Shown here piece by piece: positions 10,885-18,487 of a DNA stretch of 64,000 nt (the first letter of the stretch is position 1; every line of letters begins with the position of its first letter). The position numbers were made by a program, and so were the translations under genes. The stretch spans positions 806,001 to 870,000 of the forward strand of contig CAVRRQ010000001.1 of assembly GCA_963723595.1 (NCBI GenBank), given 5' to 3'. The notes beneath the pieces were generated by a model. That model did not search any database, was not told the origin of the DNA, and saw only the letters and a program-made list of their open reading frames with translations. The stretch comes from RYN-230 sp963723595. GTDB lineage: Bacteria; Actinomycetota; Actinomycetes; Streptosporangiales; Streptosporangiaceae.

Positions 10885-12117
10885 GTGGACAGGTCCAGCC
10901 CCGACCCGGCGGCGGCCGCCCTGGCGAGCGTGCCCGCTGGCCAGGTCGTGGCCTCGGGTGGCCTGGTCTGCGCCGACGAGCTGCCTGATGGCCTCGTGGT
11001 GGCTGACCACCTAGGCCGGATCGTCGTGTTCAACCATGCGGCCAGCCGTCTGACGGGTATCGGGCCGCTCAACGCGCTGGGCCGGGATGTCCGTCAGGTA
11101 CTCCCGCTGCGCGACGCGGAGGGCCGCAGCTGGTGGGCCTGCGCGGACCCGTACCGGGGGCTGTCCACCCGTACCCGTCATCCGGAACTGCCGCTGTACC
11201 TGCCGGACGGTTCCGAATTCCTGGTCACTATGGGTTACGTGCGGATCCCCCGTTGCAGCCCGGCCTCCGGGCGGGACTGGCCCGGGCCGGTCAGGCCGGG
11301 TGACGTCCAGCGCATCGCGATCAGCCTGCGCGGCACCCAGCAGCGGATGCGCCTGGAGCGCAGCCGCGCTGACCTGGTCTCCACCGTCGCTCACGAATTG
11401 CGGTCCCCGCTGACCAGCGTGAAGGGGTTCACCGCCACGCTGCTGGCCAAGTGGACCCGGTTCACCGACGACCAGAAGCGGGTGATGCTCGAGACCGTCA
11501 ATGCCGACGCTGACCGGGTGACCCGGCTCATCACCGAGCTGCTGGACGTGTCCCGGATCGAGGCCGGCCGGATCGAGGTGCACCGCCAGCTGGTGGACAT
11601 CCCCCAGCGCGCGGAGAAGATCGTCGCGGGCCGGGTGGCCTCCGGTGACCAGCCGGACCGCTTCCGGATCGAGGTCCCGGGGGAGCTGCCGGAGACCTGG
11701 CTGGACGCAGACAAGATTGACCAGATCCTCGGCAACCTGGTGGAGAACGCGGTCCGGCACGGGGCTGGTACCGTGACGATTGTGATACAGCCGGTGGACG
11801 ACCTAGCTGCCCGGGCGATGACCCGCCCGGGCGGGACCGGTGCGGTCAATGGTTCTGTTGCGGCTCATGGTCCTGCTGGTGCACCCGTGGTCGCGGTTTC
11901 GGTCCGCGACGAGGGCGACGGGGTGCCGCCTGAGCTGGTGCCGCGGATCTTCCGGCAGTTCTGGCGCGCCAAGCGCCGCGGCGGCGCCGGTCTCGGCCTG
12001 TACATCGTGAAGGGCCTGGTCGAAGCGCATGGGGGGACGATCACCGTGCAGCGTGCGCCCGGTGGGGGCGCCGAATTCCGATTTACCATGCCCGCCGGGC
12101 TGCCCGACTTCGGGTAG
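10885..12117 (+). CDS. PAS-domain sensor histidine kinase
   Basis: A two-component sensor kinase that appears cytoplasmic, since no membrane segment is visible. A PAS-like domain covers residues about 30-150 (DGLVVADHLGRIVVFNHAASRLTG). HisKA with the phospho-acceptor histidine is in STVAHELRSPLTSVKGF. The ATP-binding domain has an N-box (ILGNLVENAVRHG), a G1 box (VRDEGDGVP) and a G2 box (GGAGLGLYIVKGLVEAHGG). An Ala/Gly-rich loop interrupts the ATPase domain near residues 297-330. The start GTG 10885 follows GGAGGCGGCGG. No response regulator is adjacent, so it is an orphan here. It sits between rlmB-like and pheS. Confidence 0.92.
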   Translation: MDRSSPDPAAAALASVPAGQVVASGGLVCADELPDGLVVADHLGRIVVFNHAASRLTGIGPLNALGRDVRQVLPLRDAEGRSWWACADPYRGLSTRTRHPELPLYLPDGSEFLVTMGYVRIPRCSPASGRDWPGPVRPGDVQRIAISLRGTQQRMRLERSRADLVSTVAHELRSPLTSVKGFTATLLAKWTRFTDDQKRVMLETVNADADRVTRLITELLDVSRIEAGRIEVHRQLVDIPQRAEKIVAGRVASGDQPDRFRIEVPGELPETWLDADKIDQILGNLVENAVRHGAGTVTIVIQPVDDLAARAMTRPGGTGAVNGSVAAHGPAGAPVVAVSVRDEGDGVPPELVPRIFRQFWRAKRRGGAGLGLYIVKGLVEAHGGTITVQRAPGGGAEFRFTMPAGLPDFG

Positions 12118-12262
12118 GCGGGGGGCGGAGTGCCGCGGCCCGGGGCCTGACCCCGGAGGCGGGCCCGGGCGGCCCGCGGCCGTCGCTCCGCGACTCGCCC
12201 CGGTGGGCCCGCAAGCTGCGGACTCCGGGCGGCAGCACCGCGCTCCAGCCCCTCCCATCACG

Positions 12263-12337
12263 ATGGGCCGTAGCCCCGCAGACTTTCTTCTTTTCCTATC
12301 CGGACGCAGGAAGCAGGACGATGTCCGCACCGAATAA
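12263..12337 (+). CDS. Possible Phe-containing leader peptide of pheST
   Basis: A 24-codon frame (ATG 12263 to TAA 12335-12337) encodes MGRSPADFLLFLSGRRKQ followed by DDVRTE and overlaps the pheS start by 17 nt. Its core TTTCTTCTTTTCCTA is strikingly AT-rich for this genome and includes two Phe codons flanked by Leu codons. A leader controlling phenylalanyl-tRNA synthetase by ribosome position is plausible. There is no strong Shine-Dalgarno, and an antiterminator pair is not obvious, so this is tentative. Confidence 0.3.
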   Translation: MGRSPADFLLFLSGRRKQDDVRTE

Positions 12338-13441
12338 GCAGTACGACCCCGTGGAGGTGGCGAGCCTGTCCCCCGGGGAGGTATCCCGGATGCGGGACGA
12401 GGCGCTGGCCGCCCTCGCCGCAGCGGGGACGCTCGACGAGCTCAAGGCCGCCCGGCTGGCGCACGTCGGCGACCGCTCCCCGCTCCGCCTGGCCAACGCC
12501 GAGATCGGCGCCCTCCCCCAGGGGCGCGCGCCGAGGCTGGCAAGCGGATCGGGACCACGATGCGGGAGGTCAACGAGGCGCTCGCCGCCCGCCAGCGGGC
12601 CCTGGAGGAGGAGCGCGACCAGCGGGTCCTCATCGACGAGGCCGTCGACGTCACGCTGCCCTGGGACCACTACCCCCAGGGGGCCAGGCACCCAGTAACC
12701 ACGGTCAGCGAGCGGCTGTCCGACGTCTTCGTGTCCATGGGCTACGAGATCGCCGAAGGCCCTGAGATCGAGGACGAGTGGTACAACTTCGACGCGCTCA
12801 ATTTCCCGCCCGATCATCCGGCCCGGGACATGCAGGACACCCTGTTCGTGGCCGGGCCGGACGGCAGCGAGCACTCGGGCATGGTGCTCCGCACGCATAC
12901 CTCACCGGTGCAGATCCGGGCGATGCTCACCCGGCCGCTCCCGTTGTATGTGGTCAGCCCGGGCCGCTGCTACCGCAGTGACGCGCTCGACGCCACGCAC
13001 AGTCCGGTGTTCCACCAGATCGAGTGCCTGGCCGTGGACGAGGGCCTGACCATGGCCGACCTGCGCGGCGCGATCCGGGCGTTCGTGGACGCCATGTTCG
13101 GGGAAGGGCTGCGCACCAGGCTGCGGCCAGACTACTTCCCGTTCACCGAGCCGTCCGCGGACGTCTCCATGGAATGCCACGTCTGCCGGGGCGCCTCGGC
13201 CAGGCCCGGCGGCGAGCCCTGCCGGGTGTGCCGGTCCCAGGGCTGGATCGAGCTGGCCGGCTGCGGCATGGTCAACCCGCGGGTGCTAATCGCCTGCGGC
13301 ATCGACCCGGAGCGTTACAGCGGCTTCGCGTTCGGACTCGGCATCGAGCGGGCCCTGATGGTCCGGCACGGGGTGACCAACATCAGGGACACCCTCGAGG
13401 GTGACGTCCGGTTCAGCCGGGCCTTCGGGGTGGAGGCCTGA
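12321..13441 (+). CDS. pheS: Phenylalanyl-tRNA synthetase alpha subunit, frameshifted
   Basis: The catalytic subunit of the alpha2-beta2 enzyme that charges tRNA-Phe. The N-terminal coiled-coil begins at ATG 12321 after GGAAGCAGGA. The core follows with class II motif 2 (VLRTHTSPVQIRAM), GRCYRSDALDATHSPVFHQIECLAVD and motif 3 (GFAFGLGIERALMVRHGV). The N-terminal part and the core are in different frames. The run CCCCC at 12515-12519 is one C short: adding one C restores ALPPGARAEAGKR, as in other PheS proteins. Since the gene is essential, a homopolymer sequencing error is likely. The stop overlaps pheT ATG (TGATG). Confidence 0.94.
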
Positions 13442-16077
13442 TGCGGGTCTCACTGAACTGGCTGCTCGAGGCGGCCGGCCTGGATCAGGACACCGATCCG
13501 GGTGAGACGGCCCGCCGCCTCACCGCGGCGGGACTGGAAGTCGAGTCGGTCGAGCAGGCCGGGCACGACATTGAGGGCGTCGTGGTCGCGGAGGTCACCG
13601 CGATCGAGGAGCTCACCGGGTTCAAGAAGCCGGTCAGGTACTGCCAGGTCGACGACGGCAGCGGCGAGCCGCGCGGAGTCGTCTGCGGGGCGGTCAACTT
13701 CTCGGCCGGGGACCGGGTCCCGCTGGCCCGGCCGGGAGCCCGGCTGCCCGGCGGGTTCGAGATCGGCGCCCGGAAGACGTACGGGCACATGTCGGAGGGG
13801 ATGATCTGCTCGGCGGCCGAGCTCGGCCTCGGTGACGATCACTCCGGCATCCTGGTGCTGCCGCCGGACGCCCCGCTGGGCGCGGACTTCGTCCAGTACG
13901 CCGGGCTCGCCGACCACGTGCTCGACATCGCGGTCACGCCCGACCGGGGCTACGCGCTCTCGGTCCGCGGCCTGTCCCGGGAGCTGGCCACGTCCTACGG
14001 GGTCCGGTTCACCGATCCGGCCTACGCCGGCCTGCCCGCCGATGTCGCCGCCGTCTCCGGCCAGGTGCACCCGGCCAGCATCGAGGATCCCACCGCGGCC
14101 GACCGCTTCGTGCTCCGCGAGGTGCGCGGCTTCAACCCGGCCGCGCCCACGCCGCTGCAGATGCGGGTCCGGCTGGCCCGATCCGGCTTGCGCACCGTGT
14201 CCCTGGCCGTGGACGTCACCAACTACCTGATGCTCGAGCTGGGCCAGCCGCTACACGCGTTCGACGCCGACCGGCTCAGCGGGCCCATCGTGGTCCGCCG
14301 GGCCCAGCCAGGCGAGAAGCTGGAAACTCTCGACCACGTGCTGCGCGACCTCGACGCGGATGACGTCGTGATCGCGGACTCCTCAGGGGCCATCTCGATG
14401 GCGGGCACCATGGGCGGCCTGGCCACCGAGATCTCCGACGTCTCCACCAACCTGGTGATCGAGGCGGCGCATTTCGACGCGCGGGCGATCGCCCGGGAAA
14501 GCCGCCGGCACAGGCTGTTCAGCGAGGCGTCCTACCGGTTCGAGCGGGGCGTGGACCGTGAGCTGCCGCTGCCGGTGACGGCCAGGGCGGTGGCGCTGCT
14601 GGCCGAGCTGGGCGGCGGGACCGCCGTGCCCGGCTGCACTCACGCGCAGGTGGACGTCCCACAGGTAACGATCACTATGGCCGTGGACTACCCGGACAAG
14701 GTGGCAGGCACCGTGTACGGCCGCGATGCGGTCCTGCGGCGGCTCCACGACGTGGGCTGTGGCGTGTCCGAGCCGGCCAGCCGGCCACAGGACTCCGACG
14801 CGGTCGGCGGGACGGCCCCGGTCCGCGGGGTCACCGGCACTGGCGCGAACCGCTACCAGCGTCCTGACCACGGCAAGCACGACCGCAGCAAGCAGATGCT
14901 GGCCGTGCAGCCCCCGTCCTGGCGGCCGGACCTGCGATACCAGTGGGACCTGGCCGAAGAGGTCATCCGGCTGGAAGGCTACGAGAATGTCCCGGTGCGC
15001 ACGCCACGGGCAGCGGCCGGCCGTGGGCTCACCGAGCGGCAGCGGCTCCGCCGCACCACCGGCCGCTCCCTGGCCTGGTCCGGCTACGTCGAAGTGCTCA
15101 GCATGCCCTTCAGCTCGGCCGCCGACTTCGACCGGCTGCTGCTGCCCGCGGACGACCCCCGCCGCCGCGCGCCGGTGATCGCCAACCCGCTCAACGACGA
15201 CGAGCCGCTGATGCGCACCATGGTGCTGCCGGGCCTGCTGCGGGTCCTGGTCCGCAACATCGGCCGCGGTGTCAGCGATGTGGGGATGTTCGAGGCCGGG
15301 CGCGTGTTCCTGCAGCACCGCAACGGCCCGCGCATCGCTCCCATCCCGCGGGTAGACCGAGGGCCCTCGGTGCAGGAAGTGGCCACCCTGGAAGCGGCGC
15401 TGCCCGAGCAGCCACTGCACATCGCGGCCGTGGTCACCGGCGAGCGTGAACTGGACGGCTGGTGGGGTAAAGGGCGCCCGGCAGCCTGGCAGGATGCTGT
15501 CGAGGCCGCCCGCCAGGTCCTGCGGGACAGCCGGGTCCCCTTCCAGATCCGGGCCGACCAGGCGGCGCCCTGGCATCCGGGCCGCTGTGCCGCGGTATTC
15601 GTGCAGGCCGAGGAGGGCCAGGACTGGCTGGCCGGGTACGCGGGTGAACTCCACCCGCGGGTCATCGCCGCGTTCGGGCTGCCGCCCAGGACCTCCGCGA
15701 TGGAACTTGACCTGTCGGTGATCGAGACCGCCGCGGCGGCGCTCGGCCCTGTCGAGGCCCCGGTGATCTCGCCGTATCCCGTGGCCACCCAGGATGTCGC
15801 GCTGCTGGTTCCGGAGCGCGTGCCCGCCGCCGAGGTGGAATCCGCGCTGGTCGAGGGCGTCCGCGGCAGCGACTACCAGGGGCTGCTCGAGGAGGTCCGG
15901 CTGTTCGACGTCTACACCGGCGAGCAGGCCGGCCCGGGGCGCAAATCCCTGGCCTACACCCTGCGCTTCCGGGCGCCGGACCGGACACTGACGGCGGAAG
16001 AGGCCACCGCGGCCCGGGACGCTGCCGTCGAGGAAGCCGCCCGCCGGGTCGGCGCCGTGCTTCGCGGGGCGTCCTGA
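13441..16077 (+). CDS. pheT: Phenylalanyl-tRNA synthetase beta subunit
   Basis: The large beta subunit (878 aa), needed for tRNA-Phe binding and for editing of Tyr-tRNA. The N-terminal B1 and EMAP/OB-type tRNA-binding region contains VVVAEVTAIEELTG and VCGAVNFSAGDRVPLARPG. The B3/B4 editing domain has FDARAIARESRRHRLFSEASYRFERGVD. The C-terminal ferredoxin-fold anticodon-binding domain has SPYPVATQDVALLV and GRKSLAYTLRFRAPDRTLTAEEA. An Ala/Gly/Gln-rich insertion near residues 440-480 is atypical but in frame. It is coupled to pheS by overlap. Confidence 0.97.
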   Translation: MRVSLNWLLEAAGLDQDTDPGETARRLTAAGLEVESVEQAGHDIEGVVVAEVTAIEELTGFKKPVRYCQVDDGSGEPRGVVCGAVNFSAGDRVPLARPGARLPGGFEIGARKTYGHMSEGMICSAAELGLGDDHSGILVLPPDAPLGADFVQYAGLADHVLDIAVTPDRGYALSVRGLSRELATSYGVRFTDPAYAGLPADVAAVSGQVHPASIEDPTAADRFVLREVRGFNPAAPTPLQMRVRLARSGLRTVSLAVDVTNYLMLELGQPLHAFDADRLSGPIVVRRAQPGEKLETLDHVLRDLDADDVVIADSSGAISMAGTMGGLATEISDVSTNLVIEAAHFDARAIARESRRHRLFSEASYRFERGVDRELPLPVTARAVALLAELGGGTAVPGCTHAQVDVPQVTITMAVDYPDKVAGTVYGRDAVLRRLHDVGCGVSEPASRPQDSDAVGGTAPVRGVTGTGANRYQRPDHGKHDRSKQMLAVQPPSWRPDLRYQWDLAEEVIRLEGYENVPVRTPRAAAGRGLTERQRLRRTTGRSLAWSGYVEVLSMPFSSAADFDRLLLPADDPRRRAPVIANPLNDDEPLMRTMVLPGLLRVLVRNIGRGVSDVGMFEAGRVFLQHRNGPRIAPIPRVDRGPSVQEVATLEAALPEQPLHIAAVVTGERELDGWWGKGRPAAWQDAVEAARQVLRDSRVPFQIRADQAAPWHPGRCAAVFVQAEEGQDWLAGYAGELHPRVIAAFGLPPRTSAMELDLSVIETAAAALGPVEAPVISPYPVATQDVALLVPERVPAAEVESALVEGVRGSDYQGLLEEVRLFDVYTGEQAGPGRKSLAYTLRFRAPDRTLTAEEATAARDAAVEEAARRVGAVLRGAS

Positions 16078-16131
16078 GCGGGGCCGGCGGCCCCTGAGCG
16101 TTCCTCTGCCACATCGCCGGGCGGGCCCGCC

Positions 16132-16158
16132 GACGCGGCCGTCCGGCGTGCCCTTTTT
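16132..16158 (+). terminator. Probable pheST terminator
   Basis: An imperfect GC-rich stem (ACGCGG against CCGGCGT, one bulge) is followed by CCCTTTTTCC, 55-80 bp after the pheT stop. A second palindrome GCGGGCCCGC sits just upstream at 16121-16130. Confidence 0.5.
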
Positions 16159-16219
16159 CCGTCATGAACGGCGATGCGGATTCGTATGTCTGTAACGTTC
16201 CTACTAGAGGTTTGCAGGC

Positions 16220-16236
16220 GATCACTCATCGTGATC
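16220..16236. promoter_or_regulatory. Inverted repeat upstream of the MFS transporter
   Basis: GATCAC, a 5-nt spacer, then GTGATC. This perfect 6-bp dyad lies 25 bp before the transporter's predicted GTG start and is a candidate repressor-binding site. No adjacent regulator gene is visible. Confidence 0.35.
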
Positions 16237-16261
16237 AGATGCCGGTGGTGGCCTGCACCCA

Positions 16262-17575
16262 GTGATTGACGGCCGCAGCGCAGCGGCAGGGGGGCTGGCC
16301 TTAGAGGAGGAGCAGATCGCTAGCGGGAAACCAGGGATCCGGTACGACGGACAGAACCCGTCCGAGAGGGATACTGCGCTAGAGACCCCCTCGACCTTCG
16401 CCCAGGTCTTCAGGATCCCTGAGTTCAGGGCGCTCTGGACCGCGCAGGTGCTGTCCGTCGCCGGAGACCAGCTGGCCAGGGTGGCCATCACCCTGCTGGT
16501 CTTCCAGCGCACCCACTCGGCGCTGCTGGCCGCGATCACCTTCGCGCTCAGCATCGTGCCGGCTTTCGTCGGCGGTCTGGCCCTGTCCGGGCTGGCCGAC
16601 CGGGTGCCCCGAAGGCAGGTGATGATCGCCTGCGACCTCAGCCGCGCGGTGCTCGTCGCGATCATGGCCATTCCGGGGATGCCGCTGATCCTCATGGTCT
16701 GCCTCTTCGGCGTGGTGACCATGGTGGGCGCGCCGTTCACCTCGGCGCGGGCCGCGCTATACCCGGACATCCTCGCCGGGGACCTCTACGTGCTGGGGAC
16801 CGCCGTCACGATCACGACGCTCCAGTTCGCCCAGGTCATCGGGTTCGCCGCCGGCGGTGCGATCGTGGCGCTGTTCGGGGTCCGGACCTCGCTGCTGGCC
16901 GACGCGGCCACCTTCCTCGTCTCGGCGCTGATCACCAGGGTCCTGGTGCGTGCCCGGCCCGCGGCCCGGGGCACGCCGCACCTCCGCGCCTTGTCCTGGC
17001 CGGACCTGACCGCGGGGATCCGGCTGGTGTTCGGCAACCCGGCGCTGCGCACGCCCATGCTGCTCGGCTGGCTGGTCGCGTTCTACAACGTGCCCGAGGG
17101 TGTCGTGGCCCCGTTGTCCCAGTCCCTGGGGGGCGGCGATGTCGCGGCAGGGCTAATCCTGGCCGCCGGGGCGCTGGGTGCGTCCCTCGGGGCGGTGGGG
17201 TTCAGCCGCCTGGTCAGCCCGGAGCGCCGGCTCCGGTGGATGGGCCCGGTCGCGGCGCTGGCGCCGGCCGTCCTGGTGCTGTTCGCTTTCCGTCCCCCGC
17301 TGCCGGCCGCACTGGCCATCCTGGTGGTCAGCGGGATCTTCGACTGTTACCAGCTCGCGGCGAACGCGGCGTTTGTCCGGGCTGCGCCCGCGGCGCACCG
17401 GGGCCAGGCCTTCGGCATCGCCCAGGCCGGGATGAGCCTGGGACAAGGAGCGGCCATGGTGCTGGCGGGGGCGGCCGCGGAGCGGTTCGCGCCCAGCCTG
17501 GTGATCGCCGTCGGCGGGGCTATCGGCCTGGTTGTTGCCGCGGCGGTCGCGCTGTCGCGATCCCGCGCGGAATGA
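16262..17575 (+). CDS. Major facilitator superfamily transporter
   Basis: A 12-helix membrane exporter-type MFS protein of about 437 aa. A hydrophilic N-terminal stretch is followed by FRIPEFRALWTAQVLSVAGDQLARVAITLLVFQRT. The family motif A equivalent is GLADRVPRRQVMIACDLSRA between helices 2 and 3. The second half begins near FGNPALRTPMLLGWLVAFYNVPEG. It is similar in style to MFS proteins of the macrolide-efflux/DHA3 group; the substrate is unknown. Start GTG 16262 has a poor ribosome-binding site, and an AGAGGAGGAG motif at 16302-16311 hints at a later start that I cannot place. It is a single gene between pheT and the first peptide array. Confidence 0.85.
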   Translation: MIDGRSAAAGGLALEEEQIASGKPGIRYDGQNPSERDTALETPSTFAQVFRIPEFRALWTAQVLSVAGDQLARVAITLLVFQRTHSALLAAITFALSIVPAFVGGLALSGLADRVPRRQVMIACDLSRAVLVAIMAIPGMPLILMVCLFGVVTMVGAPFTSARAALYPDILAGDLYVLGTAVTITTLQFAQVIGFAAGGAIVALFGVRTSLLADAATFLVSALITRVLVRARPAARGTPHLRALSWPDLTAGIRLVFGNPALRTPMLLGWLVAFYNVPEGVVAPLSQSLGGGDVAAGLILAAGALGASLGAVGFSRLVSPERRLRWMGPVAALAPAVLVLFAFRPPLPAALAILVVSGIFDCYQLAANAAFVRAAPAAHRGQAFGIAQAGMSLGQGAAMVLAGAAAERFAPSLVIAVGGAIGLVVAAAVALSRSRAE

Positions 17576-17587
17576 CCTGGGCGCTGG

Positions 17588-17615
17588 CTCAGCTTCCCTG
17601 CGCGTTCAAGCTGAG
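17588..17615. other. Hairpin at the end of mini-ORF array 1
   Basis: CTCAGCTT (17588-17595) and AAGCTGAG (17608-17615) are a perfect 8-bp inverted repeat around the loop CCCTGCGCGTTC. Module 2 has the same element at 20258-20285, with CTCAACTT/AAGTTGAG and nearly the same loop. The stem therefore changed G-C to A-T on both arms, which is compensatory covariation. On the - strand it lies just downstream of the peptide array. It has no T-tract, so it is not a standard terminator. The flanking AGCTGAC and TAACTCGT are also shared. Confidence 0.7.
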
Positions 17616-17650
17616 CTGACGCCAGGCCTGTAACTCGTCAGTGGCTGAGG

Positions 17651-17674
17651 TCAGCCCCAGCTGCCGCTGCGCAT
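17651..17674 (-). CDS. Mini-ORF, array 1 copy 7 (MRSGSWG)
   Basis: Last copy before the hairpin. GGAAGGA lies 9 nt before ATG. TGA stop. Confidence 0.5.
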   Translation of the reverse strand: MRSGSWG

Positions 17675-17725
17675 ATCTGCATGTCCTTCCGGTGGGGGTT
17701 GGCGGGGGTGTGATCAGGCGGGGGT

Positions 17726-17749
17726 TCAGCCCCAGCTGCCGCTGCGCAT
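17726..17749 (-). CDS. Mini-ORF, array 1 copy 6 (MRSGSWG)
   Basis: GGAAGGA lies 9 nt before ATG. Both Ser codons are AGC. TGA stop. Confidence 0.5.
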   Translation of the reverse strand: MRSGSWG

Positions 17750-17800
17750 ATCGGCGTCTCCTTCCGGTGGGTGGATGGGTGGACGTTCCTGCGGGCTCTG

Positions 17801-17824
17801 CTAGCCCCAGCTGCCACTGCGCAT
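17801..17824 (-). CDS. Mini-ORF, array 1 copy 5 (MRSGSWG)
   Basis: GAGAGGAG with 8 nt spacing to ATG. Ser-3 is AGT. The stop is TAG, a third stop codon type within the same array. Confidence 0.5.
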   Translation of the reverse strand: MRSGSWG

Positions 17825-17877
17825 GAGTGCTGCTCCTCTCGGGTGCGGATGCGGGTGCGGTCGGGTCGGTAGGGGTC

Positions 17878-17901
17878 TTAGCCCCAGCTGCCACTGCGCA
17901 T
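17878..17901 (-). CDS. Mini-ORF, array 1 copy 4 (MRSGSWG)
   Basis: AGGAGAGGAG with 8 nt spacing to ATG. Ser-3 is AGT. The stop is TAA instead of TGA, a base change that keeps termination. Confidence 0.5.
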   Translation of the reverse strand: MRSGSWG

Positions 17902-17970
17902 GAGTGCTGCTCCTCTCCTGTGCGGGCGCGGGTAGGTCGGTCGGGCCTCAGCCCAGCTGCCACTGCGCAT
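17878..17970 (-). CDS. Mini-ORF, array 1 copy 3, read through into copy 4
   Basis: Starts as MRSGSW at 17970, but the CCCC of other units is CCC here. The frame therefore misses its own stop and runs 30 codons, in frame through the linker, to end with copy 4 (…MRSGSWG, TAA). This is most simply a 1-nt deletion, either genuine or an assembly error, since similar C-run errors occur elsewhere in the window. Without it the unit would be 24 nt like the rest. Confidence 0.35.
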   Translation of the reverse strand: MRSGSWAEARPTYPRPHRRGAALMRSGSWG

Positions 17971-18021
17971 GTCTGCCGTCTCCTTCCTCTGCCTGGATGG
18001 CGGGTGGACGTGATGGGGGCC

Positions 18022-18045
18022 TCAGCCCCAACTGCCACTGCGCAT
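18022..18045 (-). CDS. Mini-ORF, array 1 copy 2 (MRSGSWG)
   Basis: AGGAAGGAG lies 8 nt before ATG. Two synonymous changes relative to copy 1 (both Ser codons AGT). TGA stop. Confidence 0.5.
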   Translation of the reverse strand: MRSGSWG

Positions 18046-18099
18046 GAGTGCGACTCCTTCCTGTGCTGGTCAGTTCACGTGCCGGGTTAGTGAGGGGCT

Positions 18100-18123
18100 T
18101 CAGCCCCAGCTGCCGCTGCGCAT
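18100..18123 (-). CDS. Mini-ORF, array 1 copy 1 (MRSGSWG)
   Basis: First copy in the direction of transcription. AGGAAGGAG precedes ATG with 6 nt spacing. Seven residues, MRSGSWG, then TGA. Function unknown. Confidence 0.5.
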   Translation of the reverse strand: MRSGSWG

Positions 18124-18386
18124 GTGCCGCTCCTTCCTGCTCCGGTGGTACCGATGAGGTGGCGAGGTGGTCCTGGGTGACATTTGACGCGGCCGCAGGC
18201 TGAATACAGCGCCGGACTTAGCATCATTTAGCAGGTAGTTCGACCGTATGGGCTAGATGCCCCGAGGGGCCCGATTCCCGGAGGCGAAGCCGGCCCCGTA
18301 GGTCAAGGACTTGACCACAACGGGTAACCTTGGGTCACAAATTGCGGAGATACCCCCGGAACGTGGTATCACGCAGTAATGGGGGC
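18124..18386. other. Divergent intergenic region between array 1 and the first GGDEF gene
   Basis: About 260 bp with no gene. It must hold the - strand promoter for the mini-ORF array; I could not identify a convincing one. Its right end, from GGTAAC near 18325 to GGTATC and GTAATG near 18380, aligns with the equivalent region of module 2 (GGTAAC near 20815 onward) with only a 1-nt gap. This suggests shared regulatory sites. Confidence 0.5.
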
Positions 18387-18417
18387 TTGACAGGAGACGC
18401 GTCTGCCCTGTGACAAT
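18387..18417 (+). promoter_or_regulatory. Predicted promoter of the first GGDEF gene
   Basis: TTGACA at 18387-18392 and GACAAT at 18412-18417 (19-bp spacer, or 18 bp to TGACAA). The whole block, including CTGTGACAAT, is repeated before the second GGDEF gene at 20876-20906 with identical spacing, which supports function. It contains the palindrome AGACGCGTCT, which is not conserved in module 2. Confidence 0.6.
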
Positions 18418-18487
18418 ACGGGGCAACGCTCTCACCGCCCGCGACGGTTAGGATCCAGTGGATCGCGGGTGGCCGAAGGAGGTTTGG

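Larger units (their letters stand above)
17651..18123 (-). repeat. Tandem array 1: seven copies of a mini-ORF unit
   Basis: Seven units spaced 70-78 bp apart. The conserved part of each is a 24-bp segment reading, on the - strand, ATG-CGC-AG(C/T)-GGC-AG(C/T)-TGG-GGC-stop, plus an upstream purine-rich Shine-Dalgarno (GGAAGGAG or AGAGGAG) 6-9 nt before the ATG. Linkers between units diverge freely. Stops are TGA, TAG or TAA in different units and Ser codons vary synonymously, so the peptide rather than the DNA appears conserved. Unit spacing is not a multiple of three, so longer frames across the array are not preserved. Confidence 0.8.

Noticed and set aside
17589..18038. A single 149-aa protein across array 1 on the - strand (…YAQRQLGL repeats)
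   Set aside because: Unit spacing varies between 70 and 78 bp and is not kept in multiples of three, and the frame lacks its own conserved start. The short SD-ATG-stop frames explain the conserved bases better.
18255..18340. c-di-GMP riboswitch before the first GGDEF gene
   Set aside because: GGAGGCGAAGCCGG looks faintly like a GEMM core, but the rest of the fold cannot be built and the likely promoter lies downstream of it.
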